From an uncultured Acidobacteriaceae bacterium (GTDB taxonomy: Bacteria; Acidobacteriota; Terriglobia; Terriglobales; Acidobacteriaceae): DNA of 64,000 nucleotides. The notes under the pieces were generated by a model. The model was not told the origin of the DNA and ran no database searches. It was given only the letters and a program-made list of their open reading frames with translations. Numbering within the stretch: position 1 is the first letter of the stretch; every line of letters starts with the position of its first letter. This document shows, one piece after another, positions 38,501 through 46,315 of the stretch. The DNA lies in contig CAIKND010000100.1 in the NCBI GenBank assembly GCA_903828675.1, positions 1 through 64,000 of the forward strand, in the 5' to 3' direction. Position numbers and translations under genes: made by a program.

Positions 38501-38883
38501 GCGTCCTGCGTCTTGAGCAACTCGCCCGAGGCCGCAACCGTGACAGATTGAGTTTCAGAGCCGAGGCGCAATTGCATATCGAAAGTGGCTTGCTGGCCTA
38601 CCTCGAGGTCAATTGTCCGAGTGGCCTGTTGAAAGCCGGGGTTATCGACGGTCAGGGTGTACCCGCCCGGCTGAAGGCCCGCGATCTCATAGAGGCCGGT
38701 TGCGTTTGAAACCACTTCGCGCTCTGCGCCGGTTCCGGCTGCGGTAATGTGGACGTGCGCTCCGACAATGGGTCGATGCTGCGGATCAAGAATGGACCCG
38801 CGCATCACGGCGTAATTGCTTTGAGCATGGACTGTTGCCAGAGTGAGCACAAGCCCAACCAGACAGCGAACGGCGCTTCGCAT
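35506..38883 (-). CDS. TonB-dependent outer-membrane receptor, Oar-like
   Basis: This 1125-residue receptor has a signal peptide (CLVGLVLTLATVHAQ), a regulatory-like sandwich (YAVMRGSILDPQHRPIVGAHV to about residue 100), a plug domain (VDSLPLNGRMLIDLVLTVPG, IGGNRPNANYFLLDG) and a barrel ending in Phe (IQLSARISF). GAAGGAGAGG supplies a strong ribosome-binding site before ATG 38883. It is divergent from the CRTAC1-cytochrome cluster that starts at 39285, as the first receptor is from the rhamnosidase. Ligand is unknown. It is clearly related to, but not a recent copy of, the other two receptors. Confidence 0.9.
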   Translation of the reverse strand: MRSAVRCLVGLVLTLATVHAQSNYAVMRGSILDPQHRPIVGAHVHITAAGTGAEREVVSNATGLYEIAGLQPGGYTLTVDNPGFQQATRTIDLEVGQQATFDMQLRLGSETQSVTVAASGELLKTQDASVGEVVDAHSVDSLPLNGRMLIDLVLTVPGAHLSHGASAGDMNSLYWRPGQRSAVSIGGNRPNANYFLLDGATNTDPTFSTQNLSPSPDAVQEFQVETGSYSAEMGGAGGGQINIVTRSGSGAFHGTAYEFLRNGAMDAHSFNQMGGSNFLIQNNFGASLGGPVKRTGKTFFFLNYEALRHVQIDAMVDTVPTADEAAGNFSQSGVDIFDPATTTANPAFNPALPASKTNPQFIRQQFVYNGVVNVIPPGRLTQAASIMLNKYTPQPNSMDMGSSTMMGQPTVIGAGNDANNYLDTRKERMTDDQGSVRVDHSFANGDTAFFRYSAASQYGFMPEGLPGFGFYHDNLSQQGTLAWTRVFSPHVVNMASAAISRLVMMHTTESAGKSDIVNELGITGTGFGGTGAWGAPYFNVQGYSPLGDNYLATPMHAWDTVIEGRDTLSWQIGRHSARFGGAYQKFIWPMWGFFQNRGYYQFTNGYTTQYALNDHSTGSALASFLLALPAARQGQVGVPQMQLRQWYSDAYAQDAWRLTPSTTITYGLRYEFMSPLVDIDYTNSNLDLSSGVPQVFIGGQNGYPRGLMYANHTNFAPRLGLAQAMPKLGLVAHVAYGIFFTPVDMNTWCNQRHNVPYVFPETSQSDPFIPTITTLNFPTPVLGTTAVSFTSVQLHAKAQYVQQWSASLEKQLGGQTTVEVGYLGSGGYHLQRSHLINNAQPGPGLIQPRRPFPKISFVANTVFPSTVNVANTTFPVSTINLLENTSRSWYDAGYVNVRRRYANGLSFLANYTFAKALENAPDFRSPMFEAAIPQNNDDLAAEKGPACDIRHRFALSAVYSPPVFGRNNLTRALTRNWRGSAVFQAQTGFPLTISVFGDTANAGTVVGENPIRANLTGQKIFPSGTRNSSTWFNPAAFTAPPAYTYGNVGRNTVYGPGLETTDIGVVRTFSFAEKARFETRAEFFNALNHTNLGTPNRFVNTSSFASITEVATPGREIQLSARISF

Positions 38884-39284
38884 TTGACCTCTCCTTCAAG
38901 AAACGACTGTGCATTGAGGCCTGTGGTTGAAGATGGCGGCCTCTGGGCGAGGCGCATCCGTGGTGCCTGGATGCGCTTGATGCATGGGCTTCGGTGAGCT
39001 TGTGGAACGGGGGAAAGCACACGAAGTCCAACGCGATCAATTAAGTAGCAGTTTAGGGGCGGGCAGCGGCACTGTCTTCAACCGATAGATGGGACAACGG
39101 CTCATTCTTTAGGTTGAGTGAAGATGCCGGTTGGCGATTTAAGCTGCTGCGAACGCGGCTTCAGGCGGCTCATTGAAGCAAGAGCCGGCATCTGAATGAG
39201 CCTGTTCTGCATCTCCACCCTTAGGATGAGTCCAGTGGGGCGCCGGATCATGTATGGTAATGATGTTCACTGAGTGGAGATGCC
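38884..39284. promoter_or_regulatory. Divergent region between third TonB receptor and CRTAC1 cluster
   Basis: This 401-base region has to serve divergent promoters. In the receptor leader, GCGCATCC (38952-38959) and GGATGCGC (38969-38976) form an 8-bp hairpin or operator about 70 bases before the start codon. TCTTTAGGTTGAG near 39106-39118 also occurs near 26716-26728, before another operon of the same kind. I see no convincing -35/-10 pair and no gene. Confidence 0.35.
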
Positions 39285-41252
39285 ATGATCTCGCTGATTC
39301 CCCAGCGTTTCTCGACTTCGCCATCCCCGAATTCCAATGCATTTGTGTCATGGGGATTCGGCGGCATACAACCCTTTTTCAGGCGCGTATCTATTTGCAG
39401 TTTGGCCGTTGTACTTGTGGGCTTCGCGCTGGTCGCGGGGCCGGGCCGGTCTGTCGCCCAGTCCACCACCCCGGACTCTCACTCCGCCGACACGCAATCG
39501 GATAAACCCCGCGAGGGCGGGCAGGCTCCCGCCGTCGGCGGAGTCAATACCGGGGGCGCCCACGCCGCCGTGCTCGACAAGGAGCATAGGCCGATTACCG
39601 CGGGCGGATTTGTCAAAGAGGGCCCCATCGTCTTCGAGGACATCGCGCGTCAAGCCGGTTTGACCGCGTGGAAGCATGTGATGGGAACGCCGGAGAAGAA
39701 GTTCATTATCGAGGCCAACGGGTCGGGCGTGGGCTTGATCGACTATGACAATGACGGCTGGCTGGATATCTATCTGGTGAATGGCTCGACGTATGAAGCT
39801 GTTGCCGGCAAGGAGCCTGCCCCGAAGGCCGCACTGTTTCATAACAACCATGACGGCACCTTTACGAATGTGGCGGACAAGGCGGGGGTAACCAACGACC
39901 GCTGGGGTGTTGGCGTGGCAATTGCCGACTATGACAATGACGGCTGGCCGGATATCTACGTTTCGAATTTTGGGAAGAATCGGCTATATCACAATAATCA
40001 CGATGGGACGTTCATCGATGTGGCCGAGAAGGCGGGAGTTACCCTGGGTAACTGGTCGACGGGGGCTACATGGGGAGACTATGACGGCGACGGAAAGCTG
40101 GATTTGTTTGTTCCCGGATATGTGCACTATGACCTGGCGAACCCGCCTGCGTCGGGCGACAAGGGTGTTTCCTACAGCTTCTGCCAGTTTCGCGGCGAGA
40201 ACGTGATGTGCGGACCGCGCGGGCTTAAAGGCGAGCCGGATCATTTGTTCCACAATAATGGCGATGGGACATTTACGGATGTTAGCGAAAAGGCGGGCGT
40301 GGCGGACAAGGGCGGCTATTATGGGCTTGCGTCGGTCTTCGTGGATGTAAATGGAGATGGACGCCCGGACCTGCTGGTGGGCGACGACTCGACTCCGAAT
40401 TACCTCTACCTCAACAAAGGCGATGGGACCTTTGAAGATATCAGTTATGCGTCTGGTTATGCACTGAACGAGAACGGGCGGGAAACCGCAACCATGGGCA
40501 TAGCTGTTGGCGATTACCAGAACAACGGACTTGTGGATGTATATAACACCACGTTCTCAGATGATTACAATCCGCTCTATCGCAACGACGGGGACGCCAA
40601 CTTTACAGATATCAGTTATCAACTGGGAATCGCGGAGCCGACGGTTCCGTTTCTGGGATGGGGTACGTCGTTTCTCGACTACGACAATGATGGTTGGAAG
40701 GATCTGATCGTCGCCAATGGGCATGTGTATCCAGTCGTGGATCGAGAGCCCTGGGGAACCAGTTTCGCGGAGCGGCCACTGCTGTTTCATAATGCCGGCG
40801 GCAAGCAGTTCGAGCAGATGCCCGCAGTGGAGGGAACAGGGCTGGGGAAGACGTACATAGGCCGCGGCCTAGCTGTGGGCGATCTGTTCAACGACGGCAA
40901 ACTCGATGTGGTGATCAATGTGATGGATGGCGTTCCGGCGTTGCTCAAGAATGTTTCGCAGGACAAGAATCATTGGGTCGAGTTCAAGCTGATTGGTGGC
41001 GCGAAGAGTCCGCGAGACGCTGTGGGGGCAACACTCTACCTTACCGCCAACAAGGTGCGGCAGCGCGGGGATGTAGTCTCCGGCGGCAGTTATGCCTCGA
41101 CGAGCGATCCGCGGCTGCACTTTGGGCTGGGTGATGCCGGGGCCATTGATGAGATAGAAGTTCATTGGCCCAGCGGCGCAAAGGAGCATTTCCCCGCTGC
41201 GCAGATTGACCGCATCGTAACCTTGACGGAAGGCCAGGGTACGAAGCCTTAA
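39285..41252 (+). CDS. CRTAC1-type FG-GAP/ASPIC-UnbV propeller protein
   Basis: This 655-residue exported protein has a delayed signal sequence (FFRRVSICSLAVVLVGFALV, residues of about 30-52). It then has a linker with KEHRPITAGGFVKEGPIVF, seven FG-GAP calcium motifs (LIDYDNDGWLDIY through VGDLFNDGKLDVV) and an ASPIC/UnbV domain (GATLYLTANKVRQRGDVVSG, EIEVHWPSGAKEHFP). A Cys-x8-Cys loop (FCQFRGENVMCGPRGLKGE) follows blade three. Function is unknown. It is closely similar to the protein at 43954-45861, and the pair brackets two cytochrome genes. GGAG lies upstream of the ATG. The stop lies 71 bases before the chosen start of the cytochrome gene. Confidence 0.88.
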   Translation: MISLIPQRFSTSPSPNSNAFVSWGFGGIQPFFRRVSICSLAVVLVGFALVAGPGRSVAQSTTPDSHSADTQSDKPREGGQAPAVGGVNTGGAHAAVLDKEHRPITAGGFVKEGPIVFEDIARQAGLTAWKHVMGTPEKKFIIEANGSGVGLIDYDNDGWLDIYLVNGSTYEAVAGKEPAPKAALFHNNHDGTFTNVADKAGVTNDRWGVGVAIADYDNDGWPDIYVSNFGKNRLYHNNHDGTFIDVAEKAGVTLGNWSTGATWGDYDGDGKLDLFVPGYVHYDLANPPASGDKGVSYSFCQFRGENVMCGPRGLKGEPDHLFHNNGDGTFTDVSEKAGVADKGGYYGLASVFVDVNGDGRPDLLVGDDSTPNYLYLNKGDGTFEDISYASGYALNENGRETATMGIAVGDYQNNGLVDVYNTTFSDDYNPLYRNDGDANFTDISYQLGIAEPTVPFLGWGTSFLDYDNDGWKDLIVANGHVYPVVDREPWGTSFAERPLLFHNAGGKQFEQMPAVEGTGLGKTYIGRGLAVGDLFNDGKLDVVINVMDGVPALLKNVSQDKNHWVEFKLIGGAKSPRDAVGATLYLTANKVRQRGDVVSGGSYASTSDPRLHFGLGDAGAIDEIEVHWPSGAKEHFPAAQIDRIVTLTEGQGTKP

Positions 41253-41323
41253 TGAAGATGCCATTGGCTCATCCCAAGCTATTGGCGTGGAGCTTCCCTT
41301 TATCAACGCGGAGGTCAAACCGA

Positions 41324-43576
41324 ATGATTACTCATAGAATCGCACTGGAACCAAGAGCCGCGTTCATTGCAAATGCAACTCTGCGGATCGTAGTCGGACT
41401 GGTGTGTGCAGCCGCAATCGCAGGCGGTTTGACGGCATCGCGGGCCTATGCCGCCGCCGACGATACGACCGCTACGCAGCGGTCTGCCTATTCGCACGCC
41501 GCCGGTGAACACTATAACTTCCGCTTTGGTTCGGATAAGCCTTTTATGCCCTCGAACGCGACCACGGACACCGGGGAGTTCATCAATCCCAAGAGCTTTC
41601 CAACCGCGAAGTATTGCGGCCATTGCCATCAGGAGGCGCATGCCGAGTGGCGCCAGACTGCTCATGCCAATTCCTTCCGCGCTCCCTGGTACGTGAAGAA
41701 CACGAATATGCTGCAGAAGGAAAAGGGGATCGAATTTACGCGCCATTGTGAAGGATGCCACAATCCAGTCGCGCTGGTTTCGGGCGCCCTGACCAAGGGT
41801 TCGCCGGTGGATCGCAAGTTTGATGAGGATGGCATTACCTGTTCGGTGTGCCATGCAATCCAGAAGGTCGACACGCGGGGCACGGGGAGTTATGTGCTGG
41901 GGCAACCGGCGGTGATGGTGGATGCGGATGGCAAGCCGGTCTATGGCGAAGTGTCAGATAAAGAGATTCTAGCCAATCTTGACAGGCACTCCAGGGCGGT
42001 AATGAAGGACTTCTACCGCACGAGCGAGTTCTGCTCGGCATGTCACAAGGCGGCACTGCCGAAGCAATTGAACGACTATAAGTGGCAGCGCGCGATTTTC
42101 CTTTACGACGAGTGGCAGTTGTCGTCTTTTGCGAAGCAGTCGCCGCTGCCGTTCTATGTGAAGGACCAGGTTTCAAAGTGCCAGACCTGCCACATGGGGC
42201 GCGAAGATATTCAGTTGTCCGACTATGGAGCGAAGGACGGCAAGCTCGCGTCGCATCGCTGGCTGGGCGCCAATACCGTTATCTCAAAGTATTACGGCTA
42301 CGATGCACAGCTGGAGAAGACCATGGCTTTTTTGCGCAACGGGGTCTTCAATGTGGACATTTTCGGGATTGAGCGCAATGGGGGCAAGATCATTGCGCCG
42401 CTTGGCGGCGAGGCCTTCGAGATCGCACCGGGGGACGTGGTAACCGCGTCGGTCGTGATTCAAAACAAAGGCATCGCGCATAGCCATATCCCGGAGCAGC
42501 GCGATTTTTATGAGAGTTGGGTGGAATTCGAAGCTAAAGACGCGGCGGGGCGCACGCTCACACACTCCGGCGCATTGCAACCTGGAGGAGCGCTCGACAC
42601 CAGGGCACACAGTTTTACCAACCGGCTTGTGAATTCGGATGGCGGGTTGAACGATCTGCACCAGGTGTGGAATACCAAAGTGGTTGCATATAACAACACG
42701 ATTCAATCCGGCCGCTCGCAGATTGTTCGCTACGAGTTCACAGTGCCTGCCGATGCGGTGGGACCAATTACTGTTACCGCGAAGGTCAACTATCGGCGCT
42801 TCAATCAGCATTTCATTGATTTTGGGCTGGGCAAGCATTATGAATTGCCGGTGGTCGAAATGGCAGCGCGGACGCGTACGCTTGCCGTTGGCAACAATCC
42901 GGCAGCCACCGCGCCGGACCCGCAAGACAACAAGGAGTGGATGCGCTGGAACAATTACGGGATCGCGATGCTGGACGCGCTGCAGTATGCGGAGAGCGCG
43001 CACGCCTTTGAGCAGGTTGCGAAGTTGCGTCCCGACTATGCCGACGCATTCACGAATATCGCGATTGCCAACTTTCAATGGGAACGGTACGACGCAGCGC
43101 GCGGAGGCCTGGAGAAGGCTCTTCAACTAGCACCGCACAACGCAAGGGCACTCTATTACCTGGCGCTGGTGGAGCGTATTCAAGGTCATCTGGACGCGGC
43201 AGCCAGCGATCTTCGCGAAGTTGCAACGCAATTTCCCAATTCTCGCGATGCGCACCGCGAACTTGGTTTCTCGCTCTATCAACAGCACAAGTACGATGAG
43301 GCGCGCGTGGAGTATGAGGCGCTTCAGGCCATCGATCCAGACGACCTGGCGGCGCACTATATTCTCTCGATTGTGTATCGGCGGCTGGGCATGAAGGAAC
43401 AGGCCACACGCGAGGCCAATGCCTTCGCGGACCAAAAGGACGATCCGACCGCAAGCACCTGGGCTCTGGAGTATTTGCGGAAGCATCCGGAGATTACTTC
43501 GGAAAGCGTTCCCTGGCATACGCACAGCGACTCTAAAGCGCAGGCCGGCGAGGGCGGGGGGGCGGGCGCTCAATGA
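41324..43576 (+). CDS. Exported five-heme cytochrome fused to TPR repeats
   Basis: This 750-residue protein has an N-terminal signal helix (RIVVGLVCAAAIAGGLTASRAYA). A cytochrome c554-like part follows with CGHCH, CEGCH, CSVCH, CSACH and CQTCH. A beta-rich middle segment (about 370-510) includes GDVVTASVVIQNKGIAHSHI. At least four TPR units lie at the C-terminus (NYGIAMLDALQYAESAHAFEQ, ARALYYLALVERIQGHLDAA). It likely moves electrons in the periplasm and docks to partners through its TPR part. ATG 41324 has a strong GGAGG nine bases upstream and is preferred to ATG 41252, although that codon overlaps the CRTAC1 stop (TAATG). The stop overlaps the next start (ATGA). Confidence 0.88.
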   Translation: MITHRIALEPRAAFIANATLRIVVGLVCAAAIAGGLTASRAYAAADDTTATQRSAYSHAAGEHYNFRFGSDKPFMPSNATTDTGEFINPKSFPTAKYCGHCHQEAHAEWRQTAHANSFRAPWYVKNTNMLQKEKGIEFTRHCEGCHNPVALVSGALTKGSPVDRKFDEDGITCSVCHAIQKVDTRGTGSYVLGQPAVMVDADGKPVYGEVSDKEILANLDRHSRAVMKDFYRTSEFCSACHKAALPKQLNDYKWQRAIFLYDEWQLSSFAKQSPLPFYVKDQVSKCQTCHMGREDIQLSDYGAKDGKLASHRWLGANTVISKYYGYDAQLEKTMAFLRNGVFNVDIFGIERNGGKIIAPLGGEAFEIAPGDVVTASVVIQNKGIAHSHIPEQRDFYESWVEFEAKDAAGRTLTHSGALQPGGALDTRAHSFTNRLVNSDGGLNDLHQVWNTKVVAYNNTIQSGRSQIVRYEFTVPADAVGPITVTAKVNYRRFNQHFIDFGLGKHYELPVVEMAARTRTLAVGNNPAATAPDPQDNKEWMRWNNYGIAMLDALQYAESAHAFEQVAKLRPDYADAFTNIAIANFQWERYDAARGGLEKALQLAPHNARALYYLALVERIQGHLDAAASDLREVATQFPNSRDAHRELGFSLYQQHKYDEARVEYEALQAIDPDDLAAHYILSIVYRRLGMKEQATREANAFADQKDDPTASTWALEYLRKHPEITSESVPWHTHSDSKAQAGEGGGAGAQ

Positions 43577-43893
43577 GGTTTTGGCTGCGCGTTCTTGCCG
43601 TACTTCTGGCTTCATCCGCCGCTGTCTTTGGCTCGTCGCGGAGCCAACGGGAGCACGGCGCCGCGGTCTTCGCCGAAAGCGGCTGCCGTCATTGCCACAC
43701 AATCCGCAACGACGGCGGGAACAAGGGGCCCGATCTTTCCGGCGTGGGCAGGAGATTAAGTGAGGCGCAGATGCGCCGGCAGATCGTGGAAGGCAGCAAA
43801 GTCATGCCGTCCTTTGGGAATGTGCTTGAAGCAAAAGAACTGGAAGATCTGCTCAGTTACCTGCGCTCGTGCCGGGACAAGAAGCGGAAATAG
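43573..43893 (+). CDS. Small exported mono-heme cytochrome c
   Basis: This 106-residue protein has a signal peptide (FWLRVLAVLLASSAAVFG) and a class I cytochrome c fold. The haem motif is CRHCHTI, a PDLSGVGRRLS segment follows, the likely axial Met lies in VMPSFG, and the C-terminal helix is ELEDLLSYLRS. It probably shuttles electrons to or from the five-heme protein whose stop codon its start overlaps (ATGA). It precedes the second CRTAC1 gene by 60 bases. Confidence 0.9.
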   Translation: MRFWLRVLAVLLASSAAVFGSSRSQREHGAAVFAESGCRHCHTIRNDGGNKGPDLSGVGRRLSEAQMRRQIVEGSKVMPSFGNVLEAKELEDLLSYLRSCRDKKRK

Positions 43894-43953
43894 CGCATCG
43901 CCAATCCGAGAAACAGCGGATTACGATAAACTTCAACCCGTGGGGGACTCTCG

Positions 43954-45861
43954 GTGCTTCTTGTTCGTGGATTGTATTCTGGCGTTCTGATCGCCACTCT
44001 TTTTACATCTTTTACAACATGGGCGCAGCAGGCGCCCGCTACCCCGCAGCAGGGCATGGGGGGTATTGCGGGAGGCATTGGGGCTGCCCCAGTGTATGAC
44101 TCGCAGAAGAGGCCTATTACGGCGGGCGGGTTTGTGGATTCCGGCCCCGTGGTTTTTCAGGACGTTGCCAAGGCGGCCGGGCTCACGGGCTGGATTCACA
44201 GGATGGGTGGTACTCCGGAGAAGAAGTTCATTGTTGAGACCAACGGGTCGGGTGTGGCCCTGATCGACTATGACAATGACGGCTGGATGGATATTTTTCT
44301 TTTGAACGGCTCGACGTTCGATGCACTCGACGGCAAAGAGGAGCCGCCGCACTCTGCGCTGTTCCACAACAATCACGATGGGACATTTACCAACGTAGCC
44401 GCAAAGGCGGGCGTGACCAATGACCGCTGGGGCTACGGAGTGAGCGTTGCCGACTACGACAACGACGGCTGGCCCGATATCTTCGTGGGGAACTATGGCA
44501 AGAACCGACTGTTCCACAACAACCACGATGGGACATTTACCGACGTGGCCGCGAAGGCGGGCGTAGAACTGGGCAACTGGTCTTCGGGCTCGTCCTGGGG
44601 GGACTATGACGGAGACGGGCTTCTGGATCTATATGTCTCAGGCTATGTCCACTTTGACCGCGACAACCTGCCGATTGCCGGCTCAAAGGCGATGGGGTAC
44701 GCGTTCTGCCAGTACCGCGGCATTGGGGTGAACTGCGGACCGCGTGGCTTGAGGGGCGAGGCGGACCACCTCTTCCACAACAACGGTAACGGGACATTTA
44801 CCGATGTGACGGTCAAAGCGGGCGTGGAGGACAAGGAGCGCTATTACGGATTTACCGCGATATTTGTGGACATTAACGGGGACGGCAAGCCGGACCTGGT
44901 GGTGGGCAACGACTCGGAGCCGAACTACCTTTACGTCAACAAGGGAGATGGGACCTTCGAGGACCAGAGTTACGCTTCCGGCTTCGCGCTGAACGAGTCA
45001 GGGCGCGAGATTGCTTCCATGGGCATTGCTGCCGGAGACTACGAGAACAGCGGACAGGTGGACTTTTTCATTACCGATTTCGGCGATGACTACAAGGTGC
45101 TCTTCCACAACGACGGCGATTCGAGTTTTACCGACGTGAGCTACAAGGCGGGCGTGGCACAGACGACAATTCCCTTTGTAGGCTGGGGCGACGGCTTTAT
45201 CGACTACGACAACGACGGCTGGCTGGACCTGTTCATGGTCAACGGCCACGTGTATCCCGAGGTGGACCAGCACGACTGGGGTACGACCTTTGCCGAACGG
45301 CCGCTGCTCTTCCATAACGTTCCGGACAGCAGAGGCCGGAAGTTCGAGTATGTGCCTCCAGTTAAAGATACCGGGCTGGCAAAGGTGGTTTCGGGGCGGG
45401 GATTGGCTTACGGCGACCTGTTCAACGACGGCAAGATAGACGTGATCATCAACCCTATCGACGGCCCTCCGGTGCTTTTGAGGAATGTGAATCCGGACCA
45501 TCATCATTGGGTGGAAGTGCGGTTGGTTGGCGGCCCCAAGAGCCCGCGTGATGCCACTTGCGCCACCGTGTACCTGAAGGCCAACGGGATGCGTATGCGC
45601 CAGGATAATCTTTCCAGCGGCAGCTATATCTCGTCGAACGACCGGACGCTGCACTTCGGACTAGGCGATGCCACCGATGGCGGAACCGCCGAGATTTACT
45701 GGCCGTCCGGTGCCAAAGAGACGGTGAAACTGCCGGATGTGGACCGCATTTATACCATCACCGAGGGGAAGGGAATCACGGGTGCGCTGTGCGGCGGAGC
45801 GCCGTGCGCCGTCTCGTCTCCGGCTCCGGCTACTGGGGCAACCAAGGTGAGCGATCAGTAA
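43954..45861 (+). CDS. CRTAC1-type FG-GAP/ASPIC-UnbV propeller protein
   Basis: This 635-residue exported protein begins with a GTG preceded by GGGGGA and a signal peptide (LYSGVLIATLFTSFTTWAQ). It carries the same KRPITAGGFVDSGPVVF linker and TPEKKFIVETNGSGVALIDY block as the protein at 39285. It has seven FG-GAP motifs ([13 protein letters not shown] through YGDLFNDGKIDVI), a Cys-x8-Cys loop (FCQYRGIGVNCGPRGLRGE) after blade three, and an ASPIC/UnbV domain (ATVYLKANGMRMRQDNLSSG, AEIYWPSGAKETVKL). A short C-terminal tail adds two more Cys (ALCGGAPCAV), absent from the other copy. It is probably a duplicate that has diverged; function is unknown. A terminator follows. Confidence 0.88.
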   Translation: MLLVRGLYSGVLIATLFTSFTTWAQQAPATPQQGMGGIAGGIGAAPVYDSQKRPITAGGFVDSGPVVFQDVAKAAGLTGWIHRMGGTPEKKFIVETNGSGVALIDYDNDGWMDIFLLNGSTFDALDGKEEPPHSALFHNNHDGTFTNVAAKAGVTNDRWGYGVSVADYDNDGWPDIFVGNYGKNRLFHNNHDGTFTDVAAKAGVELGNWSSGSSWGDYDGDGLLDLYVSGYVHFDRDNLPIAGSKAMGYAFCQYRGIGVNCGPRGLRGEADHLFHNNGNGTFTDVTVKAGVEDKERYYGFTAIFVDINGDGKPDLVVGNDSEPNYLYVNKGDGTFEDQSYASGFALNESGREIASMGIAAGDYENSGQVDFFITDFGDDYKVLFHNDGDSSFTDVSYKAGVAQTTIPFVGWGDGFIDYDNDGWLDLFMVNGHVYPEVDQHDWGTTFAERPLLFHNVPDSRGRKFEYVPPVKDTGLAKVVSGRGLAYGDLFNDGKIDVIINPIDGPPVLLRNVNPDHHHWVEVRLVGGPKSPRDATCATVYLKANGMRMRQDNLSSGSYISSNDRTLHFGLGDATDGGTAEIYWPSGAKETVKLPDVDRIYTITEGKGITGALCGGAPCAVSSPAPATGATKVSDQ

Positions 45862-45936
45862 TGCGGGCCATGGCGACTCCCCACGTGCTGCACACAAAAA
45901 TGCAGCTCAGTTGAGGATAGCCGCCAAAAAAAGAAA

Positions 45937-45971
45937 CCGGGTGGTTGCCGAAGGCATGGGCAACCACCCGG
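45937..45971. terminator. Terminator hairpin after the CRTAC1-cytochrome cluster
   Basis: CCGGGTGGTTGCC (45937-45949) and GGCAACCACCCGG (45959-45971) form a perfect 13-bp stem with a nine-base loop, 75 bases past the last stop codon. The AAAAAAAGAAA tract before it and ATGCAAATTT after it give T-rich flanks mainly for the minus strand, but the strong stem should slow plus-strand transcription too. Confidence 0.7.
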
Positions 45972-46111
45972 AATGCAAATTTCGTACAAGCTCAAGAGAC
46001 AACCACAGACTACTGGCGATGCAATACCCTGTCTTGACCCATTCGAGCTAGTTCAGCTTCCATCGATGGGTGTAGAGGGTTTATTGATCCGGCAAGAAAA
46101 CGGTGACATCG

Positions 46112-46188
46112 TATTCCCAACCATTTCCGCAAAGAACGCGGAAATGGATGGGGCACCCACATCGTGCTTATTTGACGGATCAATGAGG
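46112..46188 (+). repeat. Dispersed intergenic hairpin repeat, copy 3
   Basis: This copy is more diverged: CCATTTCCGC (46121-46130) pairs with GCGGAAATGG (46138-46147) around loop AAAGAAC. Compared with copies 1 and 2, the sixth stem pair has changed on both sides (C-G to T-A), so pairing is kept. ATGGGGCACCC and a CTTATTTGACGGATC tail are conserved. It ends 127 bases before the kinase start codon. Confidence 0.78.
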
Positions 46189-46315
46189 CGGACGGATGGG
46201 TCTGGCGTACGATGAATCGCGCCCAGCACTGGGCATTTGCAGATGAATGCTATTACTGTGTATGTGCTGGCTCTTGCTCATTTGAACTGCAACCGGGGGA
46301 GTTACAACCACTTAC

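Larger units (their letters stand above)
45862..46315. other. Intergenic region before the sensor kinase
   Basis: The 454 bases contain the terminator hairpin of the CRTAC1 cluster (45937-45971), about 140 bases in which I see nothing notable, and copy 3 of the 77-base repeat (46112-46188). The kinase promoter is expected between the repeat and 46316 but is not evident. Short plus-strand frames here have no ribosome-binding site or recognisable content. Confidence 0.4.

Noticed and set aside
26716..39118. Shared 13-mer TCTTTAGGTTGAG at about 26716 and 39106
   Set aside because: Both lie upstream of similar operons, but distances to the genes differ and one 13-base match is weak evidence in 64 kb.
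42284..43126. 280-residue open frame on the minus strand
   Set aside because: It is antisense to the five-heme cytochrome gene, which has intact CxxCH motifs and TPR units.
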